In this document: positions 1 to 5,510 of the stretch, one piece after another
Layout of the letters: each line of letters begins with the position of its first letter
Numbering within the stretch: position 1 is the first letter of the stretch
Source of the DNA: Brachybacterium sp.
GTDB lineage: Bacteria; Actinomycetota; Actinomycetes; Actinomycetales; Dermabacteraceae
Assembly (NCBI GenBank): GCA_030451965.1
Contig: JAKDNE010000102.1
Location: 1-9,570, forward strand
DNA: 9,570 nucleotides
Direction: 5' to 3'
Notes under the pieces: generated by a model
What the model saw: only the letters and a program-made list of their open reading frames with translations
Databases searched by the model: none
What the model was told of the DNA's origin: nothing
Program-made: the position numbers and the translations under genes

Positions 1-19
1 AGCGGATCGCCCGCGAAGA

Positions 20-412
20 TCAGTCCTTCGCGGCGCGGGCCTTCTCCTTCGCCCGCTGCTTCACCGCCGCGGCCTTCTCGGCCGCGGCCTTGTTCGCGTC
101 CTTCACCGACTTCTTCGCGCTCTTCGCGGACTTCTCGTCCCCACCGGACAGGGCGATCGCCGCAGCGATGCCCGCACCGATCAGGACCACGCCGACGACG
201 CCGCCTGCGATCGCCACCGGGAGCGTCACAGGGGTCTTCTCGTCACCGGCTGCGGAAAAACCCTTCACCGACCCGACGAGCTCGTTCTTCCAGCGCGTCA
301 CCGCGTTCACGGGATGGACGCGGTCGATCAGCTCATCGATGTCCGATGCGAGGTTGTCCTGTCGGCGATAGGCCTCGCTGCGCATATCGTCCAGGCTCTT
401 CTTTGTGGCCAC
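20..412 (-). CDS. Small single-pass membrane protein, DUF3618-like
   Basis: A protein of about 130 residues. The first 50 or so residues are charged and helical, with the segment RQDNLASDIDELIDRVHP resembling the DUF3618 family of actinobacterial membrane-associated proteins. One hydrophobic Gly/Ala/Val/Ile-rich membrane segment follows at about residues 64-89. The C-terminal tail of about 40 residues is rich in Lys, Ala and Glu and is probably a cytoplasmic helix. Two GTG codons are adjacent at 413-415 and 410-412. A GGAGG sequence (418-422 on the minus strand) lies 2 bases from the first and 5 bases from the second, so I prefer the second. The gene follows the SDR gene on the same strand with an 84-base gap that contains a possible -10 box. 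The function is unknown, and the family assignment rests on general resemblance only. Confidence 0.75.
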   Translation of the reverse strand: MATKKSLDDMRSEAYRRQDNLASDIDELIDRVHPVNAVTRWKNELVGSVKGFSAAGDEKTPVTLPVAIAGGVVGVVLIGAGIAAAIALSGGDEKSAKSAKKSVKDANKAAAEKAAAVKQRAKEKARAAKD

Positions 413-449
413 CACTGCCTCCGGGGGTCGTCAGGGCTTGCTGTTGCAG

Positions 450-455
450 ATCGTA
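450..455 (-). promoter_or_regulatory. Possible -10 box for the DUF3618-like gene
   Basis: The minus strand reads TACGAT here, which fits the actinobacterial TAnnnT -10 pattern. It would place transcription start about 30 bases before the GTG start. No convincing -35 hexamer is visible, so the gene may instead be co-transcribed with the upstream SDR gene. Confidence 0.25.
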
Positions 456-497
456 TCGCGGTCAGCGGGGTGTGAGGCCACGCTGCGCCGCTGTGGT

Positions 498-1253
498 TCA
501 GTTCGCGGTGCGGGCGCGGAAGTCCTCGGCCCCGCCGACCAGCTCGACATGGCCGGTCTCGACATCGGCCGTGGCCATCGCTGCGACCTCCGCGGCGAAC
601 TCCTCGACGGAGTAGAGCTTCCCTGCGGCCTCCCGGCGGGCCTCGAGGGCGCCGGGGCGGGCACGGTTGAGCAGGGTCGCGGTGACGGTGCCCTCGATCA
701 TGTCTCCCGAGACGACCACGAAGGAGACGCCCTTGTCGGACATCTCCCCCATCCGCTGCGTCAGCGCGGTCTCGCCGGCCCGCTTCGACGTCGCGACCAG
801 TTCGTACTCGGGCATGGTCTCGACCTCATCGATGAAGTGCGCCTGGTGGCTGGTCACGAAGACCACCCGGCCGCCCGTGGAGAGATGCTCGAGCCCGGCG
901 GTCAGGGCGTTGACCTGAGCGTCGCGGTTCAGACGCATCGCGTAGTCCTCGCCGAGATCCGCCTCCATACCGCCGGAGGCGTTCAGGACCAGCAGGTCCA
1001 GGGAGCCGAAGGTGTCGACCGCGGTCTGCATGAGCGCGCTGACACCTTCGGCGCTGGTGAGATCTGCGCCGACGGCGACGGCCTTGCCACCGGCGGCCTC
1101 GATCTCCGAGACCACCTTGTTCGCGCGGGGCGCCTTCTGGCGGTAGTTGATCACGACGTTCGCGCCCTCGGCGGCGAGCAGCTTCGCGGTGGCAGCACCG
1201 ACTCCTCGGGACGAACCGGTGACGACAGCGGTCTTGCCTGCGAGGGCGCTCAT
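498..1253 (-). CDS. SDR-family oxidoreductase-like protein with substituted catalytic Tyr
   Basis: This 251-residue protein has the length and fold signature of a classical short-chain dehydrogenase/reductase. The N-terminal nucleotide-binding motif TGSSRGVG is at residues 12-19. ADL at 63-65 is the usual adenine-contact position, and NASGG at 91-95 replaces the usual NNAG. The strand VVFVTS ends in Ser135, the expected catalytic serine. The expected YxxxK motif reads VATSK (153-157): the lysine is present but Val153 stands where the tyrosine should be. A nearby Tyr150 is three residues out of register. The start is ATG with AGGAG five bases upstream. NAD(P) binding is likely, but normal SDR hydride-transfer chemistry is doubtful. 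The substrate is unknown. It could be a non-catalytic binding protein or use another residue as acid/base. Confidence 0.85.
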   Translation of the reverse strand: MSALAGKTAVVTGSSRGVGAATAKLLAAEGANVVINYRQKAPRANKVVSEIEAAGGKAVAVGADLTSAEGVSALMQTAVDTFGSLDLLVLNASGGMEADLGEDYAMRLNRDAQVNALTAGLEHLSTGGRVVFVTSHQAHFIDEVETMPEYELVATSKRAGETALTQRMGEMSDKGVSFVVVSGDMIEGTVTATLLNRARPGALEARREAAGKLYSVEEFAAEVAAMATADVETGHVELVGGAEDFRARTAN

Positions 1254-1300
1254 GGGAACTCCTGGTGGGTCGAGGTCTGGAAGACCCTACGAGCCTACCG

Positions 1301-1313
1301 GAGCATGATGCTC
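1301..1313. promoter_or_regulatory. Palindrome GAGCATGATGCTC between SDR gene and tRNA
   Basis: A perfect 6-base inverted repeat around one central base. It sits between the divergent SDR gene and tRNA-Leu. A candidate plus-strand -10 for the tRNA (TACGCT, 1321-1326) and a candidate minus-strand -10 for the SDR gene (TAGGCT, 1292-1297) flank it. An operator role is inferred from position only. Confidence 0.3.
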
Positions 1314-1320
1314 AGGCCGC

Positions 1321-1326
1321 TACGCT
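1321..1326 (+). promoter_or_regulatory. Possible -10 box of tRNA-Leu
   Basis: TACGCT fits TAnnnT and lies 8 bases before the mature tRNA 5' end, which would give a very short 5' leader for RNase P to remove. No clear -35 was found. Confidence 0.3.
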
Positions 1327-1334
1327 GGATGGGC

Positions 1335-1416
<82 letters not shown>

Positions 1417-1425
1417 CGATATGCG

Positions 1426-1439
1426 CGGTGGGGCCACCG
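1426..1439 (+). terminator. Weak hairpin downstream of tRNA-Leu
   Basis: CGGTG and CACCG form a 5-bp stem around a GGGC loop, 10 bases after the tRNA. There is no T-tract, so a terminator role is only suggested by position. Confidence 0.25.
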
Positions 1440-1835
1440 GCCACGGAAGACATGGGTCTCGGGTGACGACATCGCTCGTCGCGTCGGTGGCTGAGCAGGT
1501 CTCGGCCCGGGTCTCGACGACGGCGGTCCGCCGCCAGGCGAACGGCTGGATCAGAGCCAGGCCAGCCCCAGCTCCCGCATCAGCGATGCCACCAGGCACA
1601 CCGAACGCGAATGGCTCCCACGAGAGAACTGCATTCTTCGGTTCCGGGTTCGCCATCCTCGTACCGGTGCACGCCATGACCCCAGGAGACCGGGTAGATC
1701 CCCCCTCGCCGGAGGCCTTGACCATCGCGCGGTCCGCCCGGACGGCCAGCTGGATCGATTCGGCGTCGAACTGCGGACTGAACGCGCGCCTGGTTCTGCC
1801 TGCCGACCCCTCCAGCCTTCCTCATTCACGGTTGT
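1440..1835 (-). pseudogene. Decayed IS3-family transposase fragment (OrfA start joined to OrfB piece)
   Basis: No intact gene lies between the tRNA and the lipoprotein gene. Read on the minus strand, one frame gives RTRRAFSPQFDAESIQLAV, which looks like the start of an IS3-family OrfA (RRxFSPEFKxEAVxLV). Another frame, about 30 codons on, gives GIYPVSWGHGVHRYEDGEPG, like the OrfA helix-turn-helix segment (LGIxxxTLGxWVxxYRDExPG). The frame change falls near a run of six G on the minus strand (1700-1705). Further on, a third frame contains VASLMRELGLA, like the VARLMRExGLA stretch early in OrfB. The pieces are on the same strand and in the right order, with a large part missing between them. 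No inverted repeat ends or target duplication were seen. The call is from remembered family patterns, not from alignment. Confidence 0.5.
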
Positions 1836-1870
1836 CAGAGAAACAAGGCGCACTGGGAAAACTCTGAGCA

Positions 1871-1876
1871 TATGAT
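1871..1876 (+). promoter_or_regulatory. Likely -10 box of the lipoprotein gene
   Basis: TATGAT matches the consensus TATAAT at five of six positions. It lies 42 bases before the chosen ATG, implying a 5' leader of about 35 bases. A TTGTCA is present at 1832-1837, but the 33-base spacing is too long for it to be the paired -35. Confidence 0.45.
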
Positions 1877-1918
1877 CGAATGAAACTCGAGTCGGGCTGG
1901 CGCAATAAGGAGTTCACA

Positions 1919-2500
1919 ATGGTTCGCACAGTGAAGTCACGTGGGAGCAGACGGCACGTCGCAGCGATCGCGATGGCTGCCGCTGCCACATGTGTGCTGG
2001 CGGGCTGCGCGCAGGGGAGCACGCCACAGCTCGACGAGGGGACCTCCACGACGCCCAGCGCTGCGCAGGAGGCGAGCTCCGCACCAGAAGAGGAATCGCC
2101 TGCCGAAGCGGGCGACGAGAACTCGCAGGAAGAAACCTGTGATTGGGATTCACCGAAAATTTCCGGTGCTGCTGAAGCAACGGATGCGCAGGATGGCGAT
2201 CTCGCAGAAGTTCTGGTCGGATCGTGGCAACATACCCACACCGATGAGGGGTCGGGTTTCGAAGAAGTGACCAACGATCACCGATTCGTCTTCCCTGCAC
2301 CAGATCGCATGCTCTACTGCCAGCACGTTCCCGGTGCTACGGAGCACCAGGAGAATGCCACGGATGTGGTGCTGAACGACACAAGGATCGAGTGGGGCGG
2401 CGGAGACTACGGCTATACCGTGATGGCGTGGGATGCCGACACGATGGTCTGGGACAACCCTGTGGGCGGCGGATATGTCTATCTGCTGCAGCGTCGGTGA
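1919..2500 (+). CDS. Predicted secreted lipoprotein of unknown function
   Basis: The product is 193 residues. The signal peptide has a basic start (about residues 1-13), a hydrophobic Ala-rich core (14-27) and a lipobox VLAGC with Cys30 as the lipidation site, so the mature protein should be anchored to the outer face of the membrane. A flexible linker rich in Ser, Thr, Pro and Glu covers about 31-75. A compact C-terminal domain (about 95-193) starts with VGSWQH, has many Trp/Tyr/Gly turns, and contains Cys134, which could pair with Cys74. The alternating short strands suggest a small beta-barrel, lipocalin-like at most. The start was chosen because AAGGAG lies six bases before this ATG; an in-frame ATG at 1880 has no such site. 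The coding sequence uses more A/T-ending codons than the flanking genes, suggesting a different origin. Confidence 0.85.
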   Translation: MVRTVKSRGSRRHVAAIAMAAAATCVLAGCAQGSTPQLDEGTSTTPSAAQEASSAPEEESPAEAGDENSQEETCDWDSPKISGAAEATDAQDGDLAEVLVGSWQHTHTDEGSGFEEVTNDHRFVFPAPDRMLYCQHVPGATEHQENATDVVLNDTRIEWGGGDYGYTVMAWDADTMVWDNPVGGGYVYLLQRR

Positions 2501-2670
2501 ACCAGACGACTCATCGGTCCGCCGTCAGCGCTCACGACTGAAGTCCGGTCCGGTCAGCTCGGCCACGTTCGCATCCTGGTGTGAGAACCCGTCAAGATCG
2601 TGGGTCCGCGCCCGCCCGATCACCCTCGTGTGAACGCTGGCGATGTTCGAGCCCGCGTTCGCGGCGCAGA
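2501..2670. other. Intergenic stretch with no recognisable gene
   Basis: This is the first part of the 299-base gap between the lipoprotein and histidine phosphatase genes. Open frames run through it, but none has a ribosome site and coding-like composition. No strong terminator hairpin is visible after the lipoprotein stop. The second part of the gap holds the promoter and leader described separately. Confidence 0.5.
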
Positions 2671-2676
2671 TACACT
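2671..2676 (+). promoter_or_regulatory. Possible -10 box for the histidine phosphatase operon
   Basis: TACACT fits TAnnnT. Transcription would start near 2682 and leave a leader of about 118 bases. The -35 region is not convincing; TTCGAG at 2645-2650 is spaced 20 bases away. Confidence 0.4.
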
Positions 2677-2695
2677 GGAAACAGCCGAGTCCTCA

Positions 2696-2768
2696 CTGGG
2701 AGCGGGTCCCCGAGAAATCACCGCTGTCACGGCGGTGATCAAGGAGCCAGTTCTCTCCCAGCGGGGAC
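2696..2768 (+). promoter_or_regulatory. Structured mRNA leader with competing inverted repeats
   Basis: A perfect 8-bp hairpin, ATCACCGC (2717-2724) with GCGGTGAT (2732-2739), stands in the middle. Around it are two 7-base complementary pairs: CTGGGAG (2696-2702) with CTCCCAG (2755-2761), and GTCCCCG (2706-2712) with CGGGGAC (2762-2768). These pairs are in crossed order and the linkers look too short for both helices at once, so they are better read as alternatives. Each side can also fold locally: GGGA/TCCC at 2698-2710 and TCCC/GGGA at 2756-2767. The element ends 31 bases before the start codon. I could not match it to a named riboswitch or T-box. A regulatory role is inferred. Confidence 0.45.
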
Positions 2769-2799
2769 ACGCATCATCCCTGCGACCAGGAGACGCTCC

Positions 2800-3483
2800 A
2801 TGACCTTGTTCGGACTGGTCCGTCACGGACAGACGGACTTCAACCTGCGGAGCCTCTTCCAGGGCTCCTCGGACATCCCCTTGAACGAGACCGGCATCGC
2901 CCAGGCGCATGCCGCCTTCGACGGCCTGCCGGTCGTGGACTGGGACGTCGTGGTCTCCTCGCCGCTGCAGCGAGCGGAGCAGACCGCACGGATCATCGGC
3001 GAGGACCACGGCATCCCGTTCGGGGGGACGGAGGGCCGCCTGCGGGAGATCGACTGGGGCGCGGCGGAGGGGCGACCCGCCGCCGAGATGGAGCAGCAGT
3101 ACCCCGAGCGCGACTTCCCCGGCGTCGAGGACACCCAGCAGGTCGCCGACCGCGGATTCGATGGTCTGGAGGCTCTCGAGGAGCGCTACCGGGGCCAGAA
3201 GGTGCTGGTGGTCGGGCACGGCACACTGATCCGTTTCCTGCTGTCCGGGATCATGGAGCAGCCACTGCCGTCGATCCCGAACGCCACCCTGTCGCTGGTC
3301 GAGCTCGAAGGGACCACCTGGTCGGTCTCGATGGTCGCTGGGCAGCAGGTGCAGAATCGTGTCACGGTGAACTCCCGTGCGCAGAACCCCCGCTTCTTCG
3401 TGGAGAAGGGGGAGCTGACGCCGCTGGACCTGCGCAGCATGCAGGAGACCGACACCGCCGACGCCGAGGAGGGCACCCGATGA
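2800..3483 (+). CDS. Histidine phosphatase (phosphoglycerate mutase-like) family protein
   Basis: A 227-residue member of the histidine phosphatase superfamily. RHG at residues 8-10 contains the phospho-accepting His9. Arg58 lies in SSPLQRAEQTA. Glu83 in LREIDWG fits the proton donor position. The second catalytic histidine is His140 in VVGHGTLIRFLL. Cofactor-dependent mutases have a longer characteristic pattern, so a phosphatase acting on a small phosphorylated metabolite is more likely; the substrate cannot be read from the sequence. The last 35 or so residues are an acidic, probably disordered tail. ATG at 2800 has AGGAG seven bases upstream; the frame stays open further upstream but runs through the structured leader. 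The stop overlaps the next gene by four bases (ATGA), implying translational coupling. Confidence 0.92.
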   Translation: MTLFGLVRHGQTDFNLRSLFQGSSDIPLNETGIAQAHAAFDGLPVVDWDVVVSSPLQRAEQTARIIGEDHGIPFGGTEGRLREIDWGAAEGRPAAEMEQQYPERDFPGVEDTQQVADRGFDGLEALEERYRGQKVLVVGHGTLIRFLLSGIMEQPLPSIPNATLSLVELEGTTWSVSMVAGQQVQNRVTVNSRAQNPRFFVEKGELTPLDLRSMQETDTADAEEGTR

Positions 3484-4022
3484 ACAGCCGCACCGCCGTG
3501 GACTCCGAGGGCTCGTGGTTCGAGCCCGAGCAGATGACCGAGCTGCGTCGGCGGCTGCCGATCCCCTACCTGGACATCGTCCCCGTGCGCACTGATGTGG
3601 ACGGCTCCGTGGAGGAGGTCGGCCTGCTGCTGCGTGCCTCCGGCGCCGGACGGATCGTGCGCGCGATCATCTCCGGCCGGGTGCTGGTGCACGAGTCGAT
3701 CCGCGAAGCGGTGGCCCGGCACATCGACAAGGATCTGGGGCCGATGGCGATGCCGCGGATCCCGGTCTCGCCGGTGCCCTTCACCGTCGCTGAGTACTTC
3801 CCGACCCCGGGCGTCTCCCCGTTCCACGATCCGCGCCAGCATGCGATCTCGCTGGCCTACGTGGTGCCGATCGACGGGGAGACGGCCCCGCAGGAGGACG
3901 CGCTGGAGCTGACCTGGTTCGGCATCGACGAGCTGCTGGCGACGTCCTCGCCGCTGGACGAGATGGAGGGGGGCAGGGACCTGTTGGTCCGTCGCGCCCT
4001 CGCCCACGTCGGCGCCGTCTGA
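3480..4022 (+). CDS. DUF4916 / Nudix-like protein with degenerate Nudix box
   Basis: A 180-residue protein that resembles the actinobacterial DUF4916 group, usually annotated as Nudix hydrolase family. The segment from Gly66 to Gly87 aligns with the Nudix box Gx5Ex7REUxEExGU: Gly66, Glu72, Arg80 and Gly87 are in place. The metal-binding REUxEE core reads Arg80-His-Ile-Asp-Lys-Asp85, so the key glutamates are replaced. PFTVAEYFPTP (100-110) and DPRQHAISLAYVVP (117-130) are likely family-defining strands. It overlaps the histidine phosphatase stop by four bases and has AGGAGG seven bases upstream. It probably works with that enzyme on a phosphorylated substrate, but hydrolase activity is uncertain because of the altered metal site. 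The family name is from memory. Confidence 0.82.
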   Translation: MNSRTAVDSEGSWFEPEQMTELRRRLPIPYLDIVPVRTDVDGSVEEVGLLLRASGAGRIVRAIISGRVLVHESIREAVARHIDKDLGPMAMPRIPVSPVPFTVAEYFPTPGVSPFHDPRQHAISLAYVVPIDGETAPQEDALELTWFGIDELLATSSPLDEMEGGRDLLVRRALAHVGAV

Positions 4023-4041
4023 GAGCCCGCTGCCCGCGGCG

Positions 4042-4062
4042 GACCCTCAGCCGGCGAGGGTC
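4042..4062. terminator. Bidirectional terminator hairpin between convergent genes
   Basis: GACCCTC (4042-4048) and GAGGGTC (4056-4062) form a perfect 7-bp stem with a 7-base loop. The hairpin lies in the 41-base gap between the stops of the Nudix-like gene and rdgB, so it could serve both strands. No T-tract follows, which is common in high-GC actinobacteria. Confidence 0.5.
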
Positions 4063-4063
4063 G

Positions 4064-4711
4064 TCAGCCCGCAGCGCCCAGCAGCTGCGCCACGTGCCCG
4101 GCGAGTGCGCGGAACGCCCTGCCGCGATGGGAGATCGCGTCCTTCTCCGCAGGGCTGAGCTCCGCGGAGGAGCAGCTCTCCCCCTCCGGCTGGAACAGCG
4201 GGTCATAGCCGAAGCCACCTTCGCCGCGACGCTCCCGCAGCAGCACCCCGACCATCTCCCCGCGCTCCACCGTCTCGGCACCGTCGGGAGCGACCAGCGC
4301 CGCCGCGCACACGAAGCGCGCGGTGCGGTGGGCATCCGGCACGTCACCGAGCTGGGCCAGCAGCAGGTCGTTGTTCGCCTCGTCGTCGCCGTGCCGGCCG
4401 CTCCACCGTGCGGAGAAGATCCCGGGGGCGCCGCCCAGCACATCGACGGACAGACCGGAGTCGTCGGCGACCGCGAGCAGTCCGGTGGCCGCAGAGGCCG
4501 ACCTCGCCTTCAGCAGGGCATTGCCCTCGAAGGTGACGGCGTCCTCGACCACGTCGGGCAGGGCGATCCCGGCCGAGGAGATGATCTGCTCCGGTGCCAG
4601 ACCCGGCACCGCCGCGGCGAGGATCCGCTGCAGCTCGGCCAGCTTCTTGGCGTTGTGCGAGGCCAGGATCACCCTCGCCCCGATCGGGACCGCTGCCTCC
4701 GCCGCGCTCAT
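4064..4711 (-). CDS. rdgB: RdgB/HAM1-type XTP/dITP pyrophosphatase
   Basis: This 215-residue protein hydrolyses non-canonical purine triphosphates (dITP, XTP, ITP) to the monophosphate and pyrophosphate, keeping deaminated bases out of DNA and RNA. The family motifs are all present: SHNAKKLAEL (18-27) for phosphate binding, FEGNALLKA (61-69), DDSGL (83-87) with the catalytic acidic residue, GAPGIFSARW (94-103), GGFGYDPLF (165-173) and SHRGRA (194-199) for base recognition. The length is normal for the family. Its ATG overlaps the rph stop by four bases (ATGA) and it lacks a strong ribosome site of its own, so it is probably translated by coupling. It is the last gene of the minus-strand block and ends just before a terminator hairpin. 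The rph-rdgB pair is conserved in actinobacteria (Rv1340-Rv1341). Confidence 0.96.
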   Translation of the reverse strand: MSAAEAAVPIGARVILASHNAKKLAELQRILAAAVPGLAPEQIISSAGIALPDVVEDAVTFEGNALLKARSASAATGLLAVADDSGLSVDVLGGAPGIFSARWSGRHGDDEANNDLLLAQLGDVPDAHRTARFVCAAALVAPDGAETVERGEMVGVLLRERRGEGGFGYDPLFQPEGESCSSAELSPAEKDAISHRGRAFRALAGHVAQLLGAAG

Positions 4712-5466
4712 CGCTGCTCGGCGAGGACGTCCCGCTGGATCTGCGCGAGATCCGCGCAGCCGCCGGTGGCCAGGTCCAGCAGCGCCCCCAGCTCGGTGCG
4801 GTCGAAGGGCGCGCCCTCCGCGGTGCCCTGCACCTCGACGAAGGAGCCGGTGCCGGTGACCACGACGTTCATATCGGTCTGGGCCTGGACGTCCTCGCGG
4901 TACTCGAGGTCCAGCAGCGGCCGGCCCTCGAGGATGCCGACGCTGATCGCGCTCACGGAGTCGGTGAGCACCTGCGAGGCGGCCGGCAGCGAGGTGTGCT
5001 GCTTGCCCCAGCTGATCGCGTCGGCGAGCGCCACGTAGGCACCGGTGATCGCGGCGGTGCGGGTGCCGCCGTCGGCCTGCAGCACATCGCAGTCGAGCTG
5101 GATCGTGTTCTCGCCCAGTGCGTCGAGGTCGATGACCGCGCGCAGGGAGCGGCCGATCAGGCGGGAGATCTCATGGGTGCGCCCACCGATCTTCCCCTTG
5201 ACCGATTCGCGCGGGGAGCGGGTGTTGGTGGCGCGCGGGAGCATCGCATACTCGGCGGTCACCCAGCCGGAGCCGGAGCCCTGCTTCCAGCGGGGCACCC
5301 CGGCGGTGAAGGAGGCGGCGCACAGCACACGGGTGCGGCCGAACTCGATCAGCGCGCTGCCCTCGGCCTGGTCGAGCCAGCCTCGGGTGATGCGCACCTC
5401 GCGCAGCTGATCTGCGGTGCGGCCGTCGATGCGGTCGCCGGTGGGGGTATGGGTCGAAGAGCTCAC
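4708..5466 (-). CDS. rph: Ribonuclease PH
   Basis: This 252-residue, full-length RNase PH is a phosphate-dependent 3'-5' exoribonuclease that trims the 3' ends of tRNA precursors. Recognisable segments are SGWVTAEYAMLPRATNTR (65-82), EISRLIGRSLRA (99-110) with the basic RNA-contact face, DCDVLQADGGTRTAAITGAY (126-145) for the phosphate and active site, and LDLEYREDVQAQTDMNVVVTG (175-195) with its catalytic aspartates. The start is GTG, preceded by GGAAGGAG with a 4-base spacer. The frame stays open well upstream into the previous gene, but homology begins only after this GTG. A 44-base gap separates it from the upstream MBL gene. Since tRNA-Leu here lacks an encoded CCA, trimming by this enzyme before CCA addition is relevant. 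Confidence 0.96.
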   Translation of the reverse strand: MSSSTHTPTGDRIDGRTADQLREVRITRGWLDQAEGSALIEFGRTRVLCAASFTAGVPRWKQGSGSGWVTAEYAMLPRATNTRSPRESVKGKIGGRTHEISRLIGRSLRAVIDLDALGENTIQLDCDVLQADGGTRTAAITGAYVALADAISWGKQHTSLPAASQVLTDSVSAISVGILEGRPLLDLEYREDVQAQTDMNVVVTGTGSFVEVQGTAEGAPFDRTELGALLDLATGGCADLAQIQRDVLAEQR

Positions 5467-5510
5467 GGAGCTCCTTCCTGGGTCGGTGCAGAAGGTCTCG
5501 GCCCGATCTC

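Noticed and set aside
2581..2799. N-terminal extension of the histidine phosphatase
   Set aside because: The frame is open, but homology begins at MTLFGLVRHG, which has its own AGGAG site. The extension crosses the structured leader.
2682..2799. T-box or known amino-acid riboswitch
   Set aside because: I looked for the T-box TGGNACCGCG sequence and an antiterminator. Only a loose resemblance is present and the downstream gene is not a typical T-box target.
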